A stretch of DNA of 7,433 nucleotides. It comes from Streptococcaceae bacterium (lineage in GTDB: Bacteria; Bacillota; Bacilli; Lactobacillales; Streptococcaceae). This document shows, in pieces, positions 6,220 to 7,433 of this stretch (the stretch's first letter is position 1; each line of letters begins with the position of its first letter). The stretch is from positions 1 to 7,433 of the forward strand of contig CADFQU010000041.1 in assembly GCA_902836505.1 (NCBI GenBank), written 5' to 3'. The position numbers were made by a program, and so were the translations under genes. The notes under the pieces are model-generated. The model ran no database searches. It was not told the origin of the DNA and saw nothing but the letters and a program-made list of their open reading frames with translations.

Positions 6220-7266
6220 TTAAAGCAAGTGCGCTTCGCGTTTTTCAAAGGTTTCTTTGGCTAATTCTACCAAGCGCTCGATTAAATCAGGATAGGCCAA
6301 GCCCATGTTATCCCAAAGTAAAGGATACATAGACCATTGGGTAAAGCCGGGCATGGTATTGAGCTCATTCAAGTAGATGCCTCCATCCTCTGTGTAGAAG
6401 AAATCACAACGGGAGAGACCTTTACCACCAATGGCACGAAAGGCCAATTCAGCATTCTGACGCATGGTTGTAACAACTTCTGCTGGGATTTCCGCTGGAA
6501 TTGCCATCGTAATCTTATTATCGATGTATTTGGCTTCGTAGTCATAAAAGGCTACATCTTTGACCACTTCACCAGGCAGGGTACTTTTCACATCGTAGTT
6601 GCCTAATAGTCCCACTTCGATTTCGCGCGCCACGACACCTTGCTCAACCAGAACACGGCTATCGTATTTAAAGGCCAATTCCAAAGACTGACGGAGTTCT
6701 GCTTGGTTCTCTGCTTTTGAAATCCCAACACTAGAGCCCATATTAGAAGGCTTGGTAAAGACCGGATAGGTTAATTCTTTTTCGATCAAGGCAATCTTAG
6801 CCTCTAGGTCGTCTCCTTCAAGGACAGCCACATAAGGAACTTGTGGAATCCCTGCAGATTCTAGGACCCGTTTCGTGGTAATCTTGTCCATCGCCACACT
6901 AGAAGAAAGGATATCACAGCCCACATAAGGGAGTTTCAAGACTTCTAGGAAACCTTGAACAGATCCATCTTCGCCCATCGGTCCGTGAAGGACTGGAAAG
7001 ACAACCGCTCCTTCTTGGTAGATGCTGCTCGGAGATACTTTTGCGTCCCAATCAATGGTTTCATTGGTCATTAAGCGTTCGGTTTCAGCAGGCTTCTCTT
7101 CAAAGGTTTGGGTCTTGATGAAGTCCCCCGCCTGAGTAATGAAATAGGTCTCGACCGAATACTTGTCATAATTAATCGCCCGCATGACGCTTTCAGCTGA
7201 AAGTACCGACACTTCACGCTCTGCGCTACGGCCACCATAAAGAAGTACTATTTTTTCTTTTGCCAT
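6220..7266 (-). CDS. ddl: D-alanine--D-alanine ligase
   Basis: A cytoplasmic ATP-grasp enzyme that joins two D-alanines into D-Ala-D-Ala, the dipeptide later added to UDP-MurNAc-tripeptide by MurF. The 348 residues match the family's usual length. Visible motifs are the N-terminal [10 protein letters not shown] (11-20), HGPMGEDG (94-101), the ATP-grasp loop [10 protein letters not shown] (162-171), RCD with a likely metal-binding Asp288, and [10 protein letters not shown] (300-309) with metal ligands Glu301 and Asn303. The omega-loop carries the Lys-Tyr pair (KY, 246-247). Tyr here is typical of D-Ala-D-Ala ligases, whereas D-Ala-D-Lac ligases have Phe, so ordinary vancomycin-sensitive precursors are expected. 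The ATG is supported by AGGA 7 nt upstream and by alignment of the GGRSAE region with relatives. It appears to have its own promoter and ends 88 bp before murF, with a terminator-like hairpin in the gap. Confidence 0.97.
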   Translation of the reverse strand: MAKEKIVLLYGGRSAEREVSVLSAESVMRAINYDKYSVETYFITQAGDFIKTQTFEEKPAETERLMTNETIDWDAKVSPSSIYQEGAVVFPVLHGPMGEDGSVQGFLEVLKLPYVGCDILSSSVAMDKITTKRVLESAGIPQVPYVAVLEGDDLEAKIALIEKELTYPVFTKPSNMGSSVGISKAENQAELRQSLELAFKYDSRVLVEQGVVAREIEVGLLGNYDVKSTLPGEVVKDVAFYDYEAKYIDNKITMAIPAEIPAEVVTTMRQNAELAFRAIGGKGLSRCDFFYTEDGGIYLNELNTMPGFTQWSMYPLLWDNMGLAYPDLIERLVELAKETFEKREAHLL

Positions 7267-7295
7267 CGTTTGGTCCTAATCCTTTGTTTAATTTT

Positions 7296-7324
7296 GTGCT
7301 TCATAATCGACTTATCAAAAGCAC
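7296..7324 (-). promoter_or_regulatory. Hairpin in the ddl 5' leader
   Basis: The leader contains GTGCTT (7319-7324 on the minus strand) and its exact reverse complement AAGCAC (7296-7301). An inner ATAA/TTAT stem and a five-base loop lie between them, with a small asymmetric bulge. There is no T-tract after it, so it is not a terminator. It lies about 19 nt upstream of the ddl ribosome binding site (AGGA, 7274-7277, 7 nt from the ATG). It may affect mRNA stability or translation; no known riboswitch class is recognised. Confidence 0.4.
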
Positions 7325-7349
7325 TCCTCACATACGAGTTCGTCCCTCT

Positions 7350-7378
7350 AGTATACCACACTTTAAAAAGAAAGAAAA
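7350..7378 (-). promoter_or_regulatory. Candidate sigma-A promoter of ddl, extended -10 type
   Basis: On the minus strand TATACT (7350-7355) is preceded by TGG, giving the extended -10 pattern TG-N-TATACT. A poor -35 (TTTTCT, 7373-7378) lies 17 bp upstream; the extended -10 would compensate for it. Transcription would begin near 7343, giving a leader of about 76 nt before the ddl ATG. A short imperfect inverted repeat, ACGA-GT-TCGT (7334-7343), lies at the predicted start and could be an operator or chance. This is the best promoter-like sequence I see in the window. Confidence 0.65.
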
Positions 7379-7393
7379 CGAGAGAGAACACCT

Positions 7394-7433
7394 AAAAAAC
7401 AAAAAGAGAGTGGGACAGAAATCGGTAATTCGT
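7394..7433 (-). terminator. Distal half of a terminator for an upstream gene, cut by the window edge
   Basis: Read on the minus strand this shows GTCCCACTCTC followed by a T-rich run interrupted by one G (7394-7405). That is the descending arm and T-tract of a rho-independent terminator. The matching GTGGGAC arm would lie beyond position 7433, so the hairpin cannot be confirmed here. The plus-strand text, GTGGGACAGAAATCGG, resembles an intergenic element I recall from mitis/sanguinis-group streptococci. It would separate ddl from the gene upstream, which is often recR in related species (from memory). Confidence 0.5.

Noticed and set aside
6337..6606. Plus-strand open frame of 89 codons inside ddl
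   Set aside because: It is antisense to conserved Ddl motifs, with no recognisable domain.
7248..7304. Possible 18-codon basic leader peptide ([18 protein letters not shown]) overlapping the ddl start
   Set aside because: The nearest AGGAG is about 19 nt upstream of its ATG, and that ATG lies in the leader stem. The Lys-rich content follows from A-rich DNA.
1..7433. Mobile elements, CRISPR arrays, tRNA genes, phage defence cluster
   Set aside because: No transposase, direct-repeat array, tRNA-like cloverleaf or defence-type protein is visible. All genes are colinear and of similar composition.

Overview
The window looks like chromosomal DNA from a Streptococcus of the mitis/sanguinis type. 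This rests on the close resemblance of Ddl and MurF to the pneumococcal proteins as I remember them, the gene order ddl - murF - Nudix, AGGAG-type ribosome binding sites, low GC, and G-rich (GTGGGAC-type) hairpin arms between genes. I cannot fix the species. All seven protein genes are on the minus strand, so the window is transcribed from right to left. There are no tRNA or rRNA genes, insertion sequences, CRISPR arrays or phage genes.

In transcription order: (1) 7394-7433 is the distal arm and T-tract of a terminator whose other half, and gene, lie beyond the right edge. (2) A promoter with an extended -10 (about 7350-7378) gives a leader of roughly 76 nt containing a hairpin, then ddl (D-alanine--D-alanine ligase, 6220-7266). 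(3) A terminator-like hairpin (6145-6201) sits directly against the murF ribosome binding site. (4) murF (4761-6131) overlaps a Nudix hydrolase gene (4160-4771) by 11 bp. Three tandem paralogous integral membrane genes of the TIGR02206 / TMEM164-like family follow (3428-4129, 2710-3399, 2017-2697). (5) A second hairpin (1974-2016) precedes a large DUF2207 membrane protein gene (31-1956) with a glycine-rich tail.

Ddl makes D-Ala-D-Ala and MurF adds it to UDP-MurNAc-tripeptide, so the right half supplies the last cytoplasmic steps of peptidoglycan precursor synthesis. The Nudix protein has the two-part layout of the CDP-choline/ADP-ribose pyrophosphatase group. The three membrane proteins resemble a family whose human member, TMEM164, is reported to be a phospholipid acyltransferase. 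An envelope or lipid role for the left half is therefore plausible but unproven.

The most noteworthy point is the tandem membrane-protein triplet. Two copies keep a His-Cys pair in a conserved motif and the middle copy has His-Ser. The other main point is that hairpins stand directly in front of murF and the DUF2207 gene with no convincing promoter between, which suggests read-through or attenuation. I found no frameshifts or broken genes, and most of the window is conserved housekeeping sequence.
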